Counted from the first letter of the stretch, positions 1 to 6,367 are shown. The stretch: 6,621 nucleotides of DNA from an uncultured Collinsella sp. (GCA_900754385.1 CAAECP010000243.1:1-6621); one strand, 5' to 3'. Made by a program: numbers and translations. Notes: generated by a model not told the origin, from the sequence alone.

Positions 1-21
1 CCGTCCACATTCGTATGAAAC

Positions 22-27
22 AAGGAG
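22..27 (+). promoter_or_regulatory. Ribosome binding site that decides the MFS start
   Basis: AAGGAG with a 5-nt spacer to the ATG at 33. It favours that start over the in-frame ATG at 15. Confidence 0.7.
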
Positions 28-32
28 TCTCC

Positions 33-1313
33 ATGCTCGCCTCTCTTTTCTCAAAGCCTCAACCTTCGCTGTCCGCGCAGGCTAAACGCCTGGTGGCCAT
101 GCGCTTTCTCATTTACACCGGTTTTCAGACCAGCTACTTTATCGGCGTTATCGGAACGCTCACCTATGCGGACGACGCTTCGGTCGTTGCGACGTCGCTG
201 GCAGTCCTCTTTATGAACGTCTTCGTGATCCTGGGATCCTTTGCGGGTGGAGTGGCACTCGATGCCTGGGGCCCGTGCCGTCATTTCTTGCTGAGCATCG
301 TCGGCACGCTGGCAACCGGCGCAGCGATTCTCGTTTTTGGCAGCGCGACCGGCATCGTCCTGCTCGGCGCGGTGCTCCTGGGCTTTGTGATGGGGTTCGC
401 CCAGCCCATCGCCACATCCTATCCGGCCTACCTCACCGACGATCCTGTCGAGCTCAAAGACATCAACTCCGCCATCGCCATGTTTTCAAACGTGAGTATC
501 ATCGTTGGCCCCACGCTGGGCGGCTTTGTCGCGGCGGCTGCATCGTCACGCGCGGTGTTTGTGCTCATGATGATCTTTACCGTACTGGCGCTCGTCGCCG
601 GTTGGGGCTTTAGGCCGCAGACCAGCCATGTCACCGGGGATGCGGATGCCGATTCGGCAGAGGAAGGGGAGCGTGCGGGACAAAGCTCCAACCCCAGCAC
701 GTCCTCCCGCGTCACCTTCGCGACCAGCATCAAGACAGTCTTCACCAACAGCGTCCTCGCGCTACTTTTCTGCATCATTTTTCTTTCGAACTTTGGCTAC
801 GGAGCCTTCGATCCGCTGGAGTCGTTCTTCTACCGTGATGTTCTGCATGTCGGTGTCGAGTGGATGGGCTGGCTCTCGTCGGCCTGCGGTGTGGGTGCAG
901 TGCTGGGCGCTGTACTCGCGCTCCGCTTGCCGTCGCGCTTCGTCAGCCTTAAAACGCTGCTTGTGGCGCTTATGTCCGTGGGCCTGGGAAGCCTGCTCTA
1001 CGTGGGAACGCCGTACGTGGGCGTAGCCCTTGTCGGCCAGATTGCCCTGGGCGTGGCCTGGGGCGTCGTCAACCCGCTCCACAACACTATCGTGCAAACG
1101 ACGGCTCCGCTCGAGCAGCTCGGTCGCATCAACTCGGTCATGGGCTTTGGCAACATGTTCGCCGGCGTGGCCCCGCTGGCGATTGCCCCGTGGCTGGCAG
1201 CAACGTTTGGCGTGCAGCAGACGCTCATCGGAGCGGGCATGGTCGTGACGGCAGTTCCCGCGGCGTTGCTGCTGTTTGGACGCCGGCATTTTGATCGTGC
1301 CGCAAGGCAGTAA
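33..1313 (+). CDS. Major facilitator superfamily (MFS) transporter, probable drug/metabolite exporter
   Basis: Predicted inner-membrane secondary transporter of 426 residues. The sequence alternates hydrophobic helices with short loops, giving roughly 12 membrane segments split by a hydrophilic central loop at about residues 195-236, rich in D, E, S and G. The loop after TM2 (about 72-84, GGVALDAWG...R) resembles MFS motif A. Residues 159-164 (GPTLGG), at the end of TM5, resemble the GPxxGG part of the antiporter motif C of drug-efflux MFS proteins. LGRINSV (363-369) in the second half is typical of the family. I chose the ATG at 33 because AAGGAG at 22-27 lies 5 nt upstream. An in-frame ATG at 15 would add six residues but has that ribosome site inside its own coding sequence. 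The substrate cannot be told. It does not appear functionally linked to the genes that follow. Family is near certain; efflux direction is inference. Confidence 0.9.
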   Translation: MLASLFSKPQPSLSAQAKRLVAMRFLIYTGFQTSYFIGVIGTLTYADDASVVATSLAVLFMNVFVILGSFAGGVALDAWGPCRHFLLSIVGTLATGAAILVFGSATGIVLLGAVLLGFVMGFAQPIATSYPAYLTDDPVELKDINSAIAMFSNVSIIVGPTLGGFVAAAASSRAVFVLMMIFTVLALVAGWGFRPQTSHVTGDADADSAEEGERAGQSSNPSTSSRVTFATSIKTVFTNSVLALLFCIIFLSNFGYGAFDPLESFFYRDVLHVGVEWMGWLSSACGVGAVLGAVLALRLPSRFVSLKTLLVALMSVGLGSLLYVGTPYVGVALVGQIALGVAWGVVNPLHNTIVQTTAPLEQLGRINSVMGFGNMFAGVAPLAIAPWLAATFGVQQTLIGAGMVVTAVPAALLLFGRRHFDRAARQ

Positions 1314-1316
1314 AAC

Positions 1317-1373
1317 CATCACAACATTCAGCGAAAATCGCGATTTTGCCGAAAAGCGTCGAATGTTGTGATG
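1317..1373. repeat. Inverted repeat with 13-bp perfect arms after the MFS gene
   Basis: The arms catcacaacattc (1317-1329) and gaatgttgtgatg (1361-1373) are exact reverse complements. They enclose 31 nt that contain a second palindrome, aaaatcgcgatttt (1334-1347), and an alternative small stem of tttt/aaaa around gccg. The left arm begins 3 nt after the MFS stop codon. It would fold strongly as RNA and could end or protect the MFS transcript, but no T-run follows the right arm, so it is not a standard intrinsic terminator. A dispersed palindromic element is equally possible. Confidence 0.6.
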
Positions 1374-1386
1374 CTTTGCGCTCCGG

Positions 1387-1460
1387 GCAGGCCGCCCTTC
1401 GGGTCCGGCCACCACAAAGGGGGCAGGCACCTTTGTGGCGATCGGGCCCCAACGGCCTGC
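1387..1460. repeat. Compound hairpin with REP-like core (copy 1)
   Basis: Three nested stems are visible. The outer stem is gcaggccg (1387-1394) with cggcctgc (1453-1460). The middle stem is gggtccg (1401-1407) with cgggccc (1443-1449), including one G-T pair. The inner stem is ccacaaagg (1412-1420) with cctttgtgg (1430-1438) around a 9-nt loop, gggcaggca. The inner 27 nt recur downstream of the HAD gene at 2367-2393 in the same orientation with three transitions. This resembles a REP or palindromic-unit family that lives between genes. Whether it also affects transcription is unknown. Confidence 0.6.
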
Positions 1461-1464
1461 GCCT

Positions 1465-1473
1465 TGGTATACC
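1465..1473 (+). promoter_or_regulatory. Possible extended -10 promoter for the HAD gene
   Basis: TGGTATACC reads as an extended -10 (TG-N-TATAcc), about 56 nt before the HAD start. No convincing -35 box lies at the usual distance; the upstream sequence is the GC-rich hairpin. This is a weak candidate. Confidence 0.3.
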
Positions 1474-1528
1474 ATGTACGCCGTTCACGAATACACCCCA
1501 CACCGCCGCACAACCCAGAAAGGCCCCC

Positions 1529-2350
1529 ATGGACACCACCTTCAGCCATATCAAAGCCGTGTTCTGCGATATCGATGGCACGCTGCTCACGAGCCAGCAC
1601 ACGGTGTCCCCGCGCACCGTGGCGGCGATCCGCGCCCTGCGCGAGCGCGGCGTGCTCTTTGGCCTGTGCACCGGGCGCGACGCCCACGCGACCGAGGCCA
1701 TGTACGAGCTCTGGGGCATCGAAGGCCTGGTGGACGTGATGGTGGGCTGCGGTGGTGCCGAGGTCATCGACCGTGCGCACGACATCAACGAGCTGAGCTA
1801 TCCGCTGCCGGGCGAGACCATCGCGCGCATCTGCAAGCACATGGCGGACCTTCCGGCAACGCCCGTCTGCCCCCGAGACGGCGTGTTCTACGTGCCCGAG
1901 AGCAACGCGTGCGTCGAGCACCTGTCGCGCGTCGACGGCGTGCCCTACCAGGTGGTCGATTTTGCCGAGTTTTTGCGCGAGCCGCAGCCCAAGGTGATGT
2001 TTACCATGGCGCCAGAGGTAATGCCGCGGGTGATTGAGCGAGCATCGACGTTTGCCGACGACACCGTCAAGGCGGCGGCTCTGCAAACCACGCAGCGGCT
2101 CTACGAGTTCATGGATCCGCGCGTGTCCAAGACGCGCGGCCTTGTGCGCGTGGCGGAGCTCAACGACATGGAGCTCCAGGACATCTGCGTGTTTGGTGAT
2201 GCGGACAACGACACCTGCATGGTGGCCGACGCCGGCGTGGGCGTGGCCATGACAAACGGCAGCGACGCCACCCGTGCCGCCGCCGACTTTGTAACCGCGA
2301 GCAACGACAAAGACGGCATCGCGATCTTTATCGAGGAGCATCTGCTGTAG
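1529..2350 (+). CDS. Cof-type HAD-superfamily (IIB) phosphatase
   Basis: Cytoplasmic haloacid-dehalogenase-fold hydrolase of 273 residues, the usual length of the Cof/HAD-IIB group, whose members dephosphorylate small phosphorylated metabolites such as sugar phosphates or cofactors. All four catalytic motifs are present. Motif I is DIDGTLL, with nucleophile D14 and acid/base D16. Motif II is T48 in GLCTGRD. Motif III is probably K201 in SKTRGL. Motif IV is FGDADND, with D224 and D228 for magnesium. The C-terminus (GVGVAMTNGSDATRAAADFV, then SNDKDGIA) matches the family ending closely. The C2 cap lies at about residues 83-190. The ATG at 1529 has AGAAAGG at 1517-1523 with a 5-nt spacer, and the family start MxxxxIKAVFCDIDGT fits. 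A longer in-frame reading upstream would pass through the palindromic spacer and is not credible. Substrate unknown; no link to the pilus genes is evident. Confidence 0.93.
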   Translation: MDTTFSHIKAVFCDIDGTLLTSQHTVSPRTVAAIRALRERGVLFGLCTGRDAHATEAMYELWGIEGLVDVMVGCGGAEVIDRAHDINELSYPLPGETIARICKHMADLPATPVCPRDGVFYVPESNACVEHLSRVDGVPYQVVDFAEFLREPQPKVMFTMAPEVMPRVIERASTFADDTVKAAALQTTQRLYEFMDPRVSKTRGLVRVAELNDMELQDICVFGDADNDTCMVADAGVGVAMTNGSDATRAAADFVTASNDKDGIAIFIEEHLL

Positions 2351-2363
2351 TGCAGGGGGAGAA

Positions 2364-2396
2364 CCGCCACAAAGGGGACAGGCGCCTTTGCGGTGG
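2364..2396. repeat. REP-like hairpin (copy 2) after the HAD gene
   Basis: ccgccacaaagg (2364-2375) pairs with cctttgcggtgg (2385-2396) around the 9-nt loop ggacaggcg, with one A-C mismatch and one G-T pair. The core 2367-2393 matches 1412-1438 at 24 of 27 positions in the same orientation, all three differences being transitions. It starts 14 nt after the HAD stop, so it may sit in the 3' end of that transcript. No U-tract follows. Confidence 0.65.
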
Positions 2397-2771
2397 CCTC
2401 AGGCGATTTGGGCGAATTGATGCCTAAAATCTGCGCGAAAATTCAAATATTGTTGTCTGAACATCACGCTTCTAACTACCGATGGGTTAAAGATATTCCC
2501 ATCAATTTGGTAGTCTATTCATCCCGGTTAATGACCTACCGTGAACGGTCGATTTTCGACCGTTCACAGGATGCATGCTCTTGAGCAAAATGTTGTGCAA
2601 ATAAATAAAATGCTATTAAAAAATGATAACTAGCTTAATTACCAGTAGAAATAGATATTTCATAGCGAATAAACGAAGGTAAATCCGAGCAAATGTCAAG
2701 AGAATTGAGAATTCGCTACAAAACTATCGGTATTTTTGCTTAGATGTTCAAACAATCGTTACAATATGTAC
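2397..2771. other. Gene-free, increasingly AT-rich region upstream of the pilus genes
   Basis: I see no credible gene here. GC falls sharply: 13 of 60 bases at 2581-2640 are G or C, against 47 of 60 at 1621-1680 in the HAD gene. It contains two small stems (2475-2514), a strong hairpin (2541-2567) and an 8-bp inverted pair, tagcgaat (2663-2670) with attcgcta (2711-2718). Low GC and scattered A/T tracts suit a regulatory region or a site of past insertion. A reading frame from GTG 2393 to 2584 starts inside the hairpin and has no ribosome site. Confidence 0.6.
2541..2567. repeat. Perfect 12-bp inverted repeat, 3-nt loop
   Basis: gtgaacggtcga (2541-2552) and tcgaccgttcac (2556-2567) are exact reverse complements separated by ttt. 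The stem is very stable. It lacks a downstream T-run (acaggatgca follows), so a simple Rho-independent terminator is doubtful. It could be a dimeric regulator's operator, a transcript-end hairpin for the HAD unit, or another dispersed palindrome. Confidence 0.7.
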
Positions 2772-2777
2772 TATAAT
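2747..2777 (+). promoter_or_regulatory. Candidate promoter of the pilus operon
   Basis: A consensus -10 box, TATAAT, lies at 2772-2777, in AT-rich DNA 77 nt before the adhesin start. The best -35 is TTCAAA (2747-2752), a 4/6 match with a long 19-nt spacer. A perfect -10 with a poor -35 suggests that an activator may be needed. Transcription would start near 2783-2786, inside the palindrome at 2780-2800. Confidence 0.55.
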
Positions 2778-2779
2778 CG

Positions 2780-2800
2780 TGCGCAATTACAGATTGCGCA
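2780..2800. promoter_or_regulatory. 8-bp perfect palindrome at the predicted transcription start
   Basis: tgcgcaat (2780-2787) and attgcgca (2793-2800) are perfect complements around tacag. It begins 2 nt after the -10 box, so it overlaps the predicted start site. As DNA it would be a well-placed repressor operator; as RNA it would be a 5' stem, if transcription starts early enough to include both arms. Function is inferred from position only. Confidence 0.5.
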
Positions 2801-2839
2801 GATACGTTTGATAGTGAAAGAGCAAGATCGCGGTCTCTT

Positions 2840-2848
2840 GGGGAGGAG
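2840..2848 (+). promoter_or_regulatory. Strong ribosome binding site of the adhesin gene
   Basis: GGGGAGGAG with a 6-nt spacer to the ATG at 2855. It fixes the start and implies efficient translation. Confidence 0.85.
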
Positions 2849-2854
2849 ACATCG

Positions 2855-5800
2855 ATGAAAGCGAATTCAGAAAAAACTAAGCAGAGTAAAAAAGCGACGC
2901 GTCGTGTACTGGCAGGCGTTTTGTGCGGAGCATCCGTGTTGAGCCTGGTACTGTCGCTCGTCATGCCTCCAATCTCGCAGGCCATTGCCAACGATGCCCA
3001 GACAGTTTCTACCGAGGAAACTGTGATGGGGGGGGGTTCCTCAAGTGAGTCTACTGATGTAGACAACACCAACAACGGGGATACCGAAAACCAGAATAGT
3101 GACGAGACCGAGGGCGACGAGACCTCTGGTGGCGCTGTCGCGACGGGCCTGTCGCCCGATGACACGGAAGCAAAAAGTGCTGAGCAGCCTGCCGAAGACG
3201 ACACTAATGGTGAAGACGCAATCGCGCCTGCTGCGGAGAATGAATCAGATTATGAAATTCGCAACGGGGCAGAGCTGAGCTCAAAGCTCCTTAACAATAA
3301 ACTGCGTGATGCTACTTTTAAGCTTATGGCCGATATCGACTATGACGATGAGATTAGGCTCGAACAGTCCAGCGACAATCTCATCAATATCACCTTGAAC
3401 TTAAATGGTCACAAGATTAAGCACGATGATAGTAATGGCAAGCCTCTGTTTGATATTGCTAAGGGCGCGACGCTTACGGTCGTGGACGACGTGGACTCTG
3501 GGCACATTCAGGAGGATGTTGACGACGGCCAGCAGCTGCAAGATAAGGACGAGCATCTGACACCTGAAAATTATGGCAAGACGGCAAAGATGACTTATGA
3601 CAAGAATGGCATTCCGACTGGCCTTATCTATTACGTAACCGAATCGACTGCAAGTGGTGTAGGTACCACTGAGAAGATCTATGAGCACAAAGCGACTATT
3701 CAGGGCGCAATCGTTGGAGTCACCAAGAACTCCACGATGAAGCTCATTAACGTTTACCAGGGCGGCACGTTTAACCTTCAGGGCGGTACGCTTACGCAGA
3801 AAGAGGACTGCAATGTCGGCAGCCTCATCTATGCCGAGAACGGTTCTACCGTCAATATGAGCGGTGGCTACGTATGCGGTGCCTCTACGGGAACTTCGGG
3901 TACCGGTGCGGGCATTATGGTTAATACAAACGGCAATGTATCGACCCTCAGTCTGATCGGCGGTGTTATCGCTGCAAACTACGCTCCCAAAGGTGCCGGC
4001 GTGTACTCGAATGGCTCGAACGTTTCCATTTCGAAGGACGCGGTTATTTCGGGTAATGCGACGTTCAATGGGGAAAGCGACCAGCCTGGCTATGGTGGCG
4101 GCATTATGGCCGTAGGCGGCAGCGTAACCGTTTCGGGCGGCTATATCACGAATAATAGAATGGCTAAGTTCTGCGGTAATGATGGCTGGGGTTGCCATGG
4201 CGGCGGCGGGCTTGCTGCCAATAACGGCGCCCATGTCAGCATTTTCGGTGGCCAGATTACTGGCAATTATTCCGAGGAAGCCGGTGGCGGCGTTTACGTT
4301 ACCGATGTGGGTCGAAATGACAAGCCTCGTACGGGAATGGCGTGGCTGCATATCACGGGAGGGATTATTGCCTCTAATGTAAGCTATCAATCTGAAGGTG
4401 CCGGCATTCGCGTGGGCCAGATGGTTGACGCGATGATTGGCGACGCTACGAGCAGCAAGGTCTACATTACGAATAACCATTGCATGTCTCGCTTTGACTG
4501 GGGCGGTGGCGGTATCTTCGTCCAGGGAAACTCGGATGCGGGTAAGGAAAAGACTGCTGGTAGATTATTTGTATACAACTCGTACATTAGCAGCAATACC
4601 GCTGGTGGCTATGGCGGCGGCGTAGCAGTCTGCCCCACGGGCAAGACGTTGGTAACGAACACTAACGGCACGGCAATCTTTGGCAATTCGTCTGCTGGCA
4701 GTGAGCAAAATGCCATCGAATATAAGCCGGCAGATGGCAAGTATAATAATGGTACGCCCCATCTTTCAGCTGGTGGTGCTGAGGGTTTTGATAAGACTGA
4801 AGATCAAGATGCATACAATTCGAAGGTGTTTCGCGAGAACGGCCATGCCGATTTCTTCCTTGTGGCAAAGGCTGGCCATAAGGAACCGCTTGCGGCAATA
4901 ATCGGCAAGATGCTCGGCGGCGAAGATGTCAAGTATCGGGGAAGCAAAGAACGCAGTGATAACAAAGAACCCAGTGATAACGACGAACTCTATGAGGCTA
5001 TCACTATCCCTGCCAATGGCGGCGTGAAGATTTATCGGAGCGTCGGTCTGACTTCGGATGTCGAAGTTGGAAGTGATGAAGCGAATAAAGCACAGGATGC
5101 CGCTACAACTTTCATCACGGGCAACTATTCCTGGGACCATGGCGGTGGCATCATGTCGAATGGCGACCTGTACTTAGGCCAGCCTGCTGATACGTATGTC
5201 TATCCGAGTCTTAAGCTGAAAGCGACCAAAGCCCTGTCCGGCCGTGCTCTCAAAGAGGGGGAGTTCTCCTTTGCGGTTTACCGTAAAGATTCAGACAGCG
5301 CGACAGCGCCTTATTGGAATAACAAGACATTCAACAATGGTGACTGCACCTTTGTTGGGTCTGCCAAGAATAGCGCTGACGGTAACATCACCTTTGACCT
5401 TGGCGAACAGTTCTTAGCGAGTGACACTGGCGAAATTACGTACTACTTGGTCGAAGATGCGGGCAAGGATCCTGATGTCGACTACGATCATGCTGTATAT
5501 GAGATTAAGGTGACAGTCGAGGACCACACGACCGTGCTCATGTCTGTTCCGACGCAGAACGATCCGAATGCGACTAAAGACCTTAAGGTCCATAACTACA
5601 CGATTAAAAGTGTGAATGTTAAGAATCTTGGGGCTTCAACTGCCTTGTCGAGCACTGTGCCAGCAGATGCTGACGGCTATTATTCGATTGCCAACTCCGA
5701 TGGTTCAAAGACTTTCAACAACACGTACACTCTGTACACTTCCGACGGCTCCTGGATCCCTAAGGCGACAAAGGTCGTTAAGGGTGGCGAGATGAAGGAG

Positions 5801-6367
5801 TTTACGCTTCAACTTGCAACTAACAAGGAGTTCACGAAGAACGTTCAGGATAAGTCGACCCAGGCCGCTGGTGATAAGTCCCAGACCCTGAGCTTCGCCG
5901 AGATCGAGTACAAACTTGATCAGCTCGAAAAGCTCGCGTCTGACTCTACTGGCCGCGGCGCAAGCAAGACCTTCACCTATTACGTCCGTGAGCAGCCGCC
6001 GACCACACTGTTCGCGAACTACAAATACGACAAGTCGGTCTACAAGATCACGGTCACGGCAACTGATCAGTCTGATAAGACGATCAAGTGCGATGTGACC
6101 TACACCAAGATCGTCAATGCCGATGGCAAGGATATCCCCGAGAACGAGCAAAATGCGGTCACCTACGTTCCAGATAAGGACGAGGCCACTGGCAAGGAAC
6201 AGAGCGTTCCGGTCTTCACCAACACCTACTCCACCTCTTTGCCCCTTTCCGGTATGTCGGGCGTCACTCTGACGTACCTTGCCGGCGCGGCGGTGCTTTG
6301 CGCTGCTGCGGCCTGGATGCACATTCGTCGCAAGGCGAATGCGAAGGGAGGTAAGCGTCGTGAATAA
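2855..6367 (+). CDS. Large sortase-anchored surface adhesin/tip pilin: beta-helix plus two pilin isopeptide domains
   Basis: Secreted, wall- or pilus-linked protein of 1170 residues. Order: basic N-terminus and signal peptide (1-45, probable cut after AIA); acidic S/T/E/D/G-rich linker (46-130); right-handed beta-helix-like region (about 133-640) with glycine-rich turns at residues 351, 380, 414, 449, 477, 515, 550 and 587, each followed by hydrophobic strands and N-rich turns; a non-repetitive insert (about 640-745); one more rung at 763. Two Spy0128/FctA-like pilin domains follow. The first (about 785-960) has candidate lysines K789/K792, E867 in YYLVED and N955/N956 in FNNTY. The second (about 966-1127) has K970/K973, E1046 in YYVRE and N1123 in FTNTY. 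This is the Lys-Glu-Asn set for intramolecular isopeptide bonds. LPLSG (1129-1133), a membrane helix and an RRK tail form the sortase signal. The head would contact a ligand, which is unknown. Nine Gs at codons 58-61 may make it phase-variable. GC is near 50% in sampled lines, below its neighbours. Confidence 0.9.
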   Translation: MKANSEKTKQSKKATRRVLAGVLCGASVLSLVLSLVMPPISQAIANDAQTVSTEETVMGGGSSSESTDVDNTNNGDTENQNSDETEGDETSGGAVATGLSPDDTEAKSAEQPAEDDTNGEDAIAPAAENESDYEIRNGAELSSKLLNNKLRDATFKLMADIDYDDEIRLEQSSDNLINITLNLNGHKIKHDDSNGKPLFDIAKGATLTVVDDVDSGHIQEDVDDGQQLQDKDEHLTPENYGKTAKMTYDKNGIPTGLIYYVTESTASGVGTTEKIYEHKATIQGAIVGVTKNSTMKLINVYQGGTFNLQGGTLTQKEDCNVGSLIYAENGSTVNMSGGYVCGASTGTSGTGAGIMVNTNGNVSTLSLIGGVIAANYAPKGAGVYSNGSNVSISKDAVISGNATFNGESDQPGYGGGIMAVGGSVTVSGGYITNNRMAKFCGNDGWGCHGGGGLAANNGAHVSIFGGQITGNYSEEAGGGVYVTDVGRNDKPRTGMAWLHITGGIIASNVSYQSEGAGIRVGQMVDAMIGDATSSKVYITNNHCMSRFDWGGGGIFVQGNSDAGKEKTAGRLFVYNSYISSNTAGGYGGGVAVCPTGKTLVTNTNGTAIFGNSSAGSEQNAIEYKPADGKYNNGTPHLSAGGAEGFDKTEDQDAYNSKVFRENGHADFFLVAKAGHKEPLAAIIGKMLGGEDVKYRGSKERSDNKEPSDNDELYEAITIPANGGVKIYRSVGLTSDVEVGSDEANKAQDAATTFITGNYSWDHGGGIMSNGDLYLGQPADTYVYPSLKLKATKALSGRALKEGEFSFAVYRKDSDSATAPYWNNKTFNNGDCTFVGSAKNSADGNITFDLGEQFLASDTGEITYYLVEDAGKDPDVDYDHAVYEIKVTVEDHTTVLMSVPTQNDPNATKDLKVHNYTIKSVNVKNLGASTALSSTVPADADGYYSIANSDGSKTFNNTYTLYTSDGSWIPKATKVVKGGEMKEFTLQLATNKEFTKNVQDKSTQAAGDKSQTLSFAEIEYKLDQLEKLASDSTGRGASKTFTYYVREQPPTTLFANYKYDKSVYKITVTATDQSDKTIKCDVTYTKIVNADGKDIPENEQNAVTYVPDKDEATGKEQSVPVFTNTYSTSLPLSGMSGVTLTYLAGAAVLCAAAAWMHIRRKANAKGGKRRE
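3028..3036 (+). repeat. Poly-G tract of nine, candidate phase-variation switch
   Basis: Nine consecutive Gs lie inside the adhesin gene, spanning the last base of Met58 through Gly61, soon after the signal peptide. In the given register the frame is open. With ten Gs the frame meets TGA at 3046-3048; with eight it meets TAG at 3060-3062. Homopolymeric G or C tracts of this length in surface-protein genes are known hot spots for slipped-strand mispairing. Confidence 0.75.
4946..4981 (+). repeat. Two tandem 18-bp units in the adhesin gene
   Basis: Units at 4946-4963 and 4964-4981 differ at one base and encode KERSDN and KEPSDN (residues 698-709). They lie in the hydrophilic insert that interrupts the beta-helix pattern, probably a flexible surface loop. 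Being a multiple of three, copy changes would alter length but keep the frame. Confidence 0.8.
6346..6351 (+). promoter_or_regulatory. Ribosome binding site of the second pilin gene, inside the adhesin gene
   Basis: GGGAGG lies within the last codons of the adhesin gene with an 8-nt spacer to the GTG at 6360. It supports the GTG start and coupled translation of the two genes. Confidence 0.75.

Noticed and set aside
1346..1528. Upstream in-frame extension of the HAD protein
   Set aside because: It would translate the palindromic spacer; the ATG at 1529 has a ribosome site and matches the family N-terminus.
1328..2341. Minus-strand reading frame (337 aa) opposite the HAD gene
   Set aside because: High GC makes antisense frames open by chance; the translation is His/Arg/Val-rich and unlike a folded family, while the plus strand has all HAD motifs.
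2541..2567. Call as a Rho-independent terminator
   Set aside because: The stem is strong, but no T-run follows on the plus strand, so I list it as an inverted repeat only.
2393..2584. Small plus-strand frame (63 aa, GTG start) in the intergenic region
   Set aside because: The start falls inside the REP-like hairpin, there is no ribosome site, it spans the strong palindrome at 2541-2567 and the product resembles nothing I know.
2754..2780. Direct repeat aatcgt 21 nt apart around the -10 box
   Set aside because: Six bases is too short to separate from chance in AT-rich DNA.
1314..2854. CRISPR array, tRNA or rRNA in the spacers
   Set aside because: The two 27-nt copies are nearly 1 kb apart with a gene between them, and no cloverleaf or rRNA sequence is recognisable.
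3401..4480. Long minus-strand reading frame (359 aa) opposite the adhesin gene
   Set aside because: It is antisense to the glycine/asparagine-rich repeats, shows no recognisable domain and has no sign of its own gene context. The plus-strand protein explains the sequence fully.
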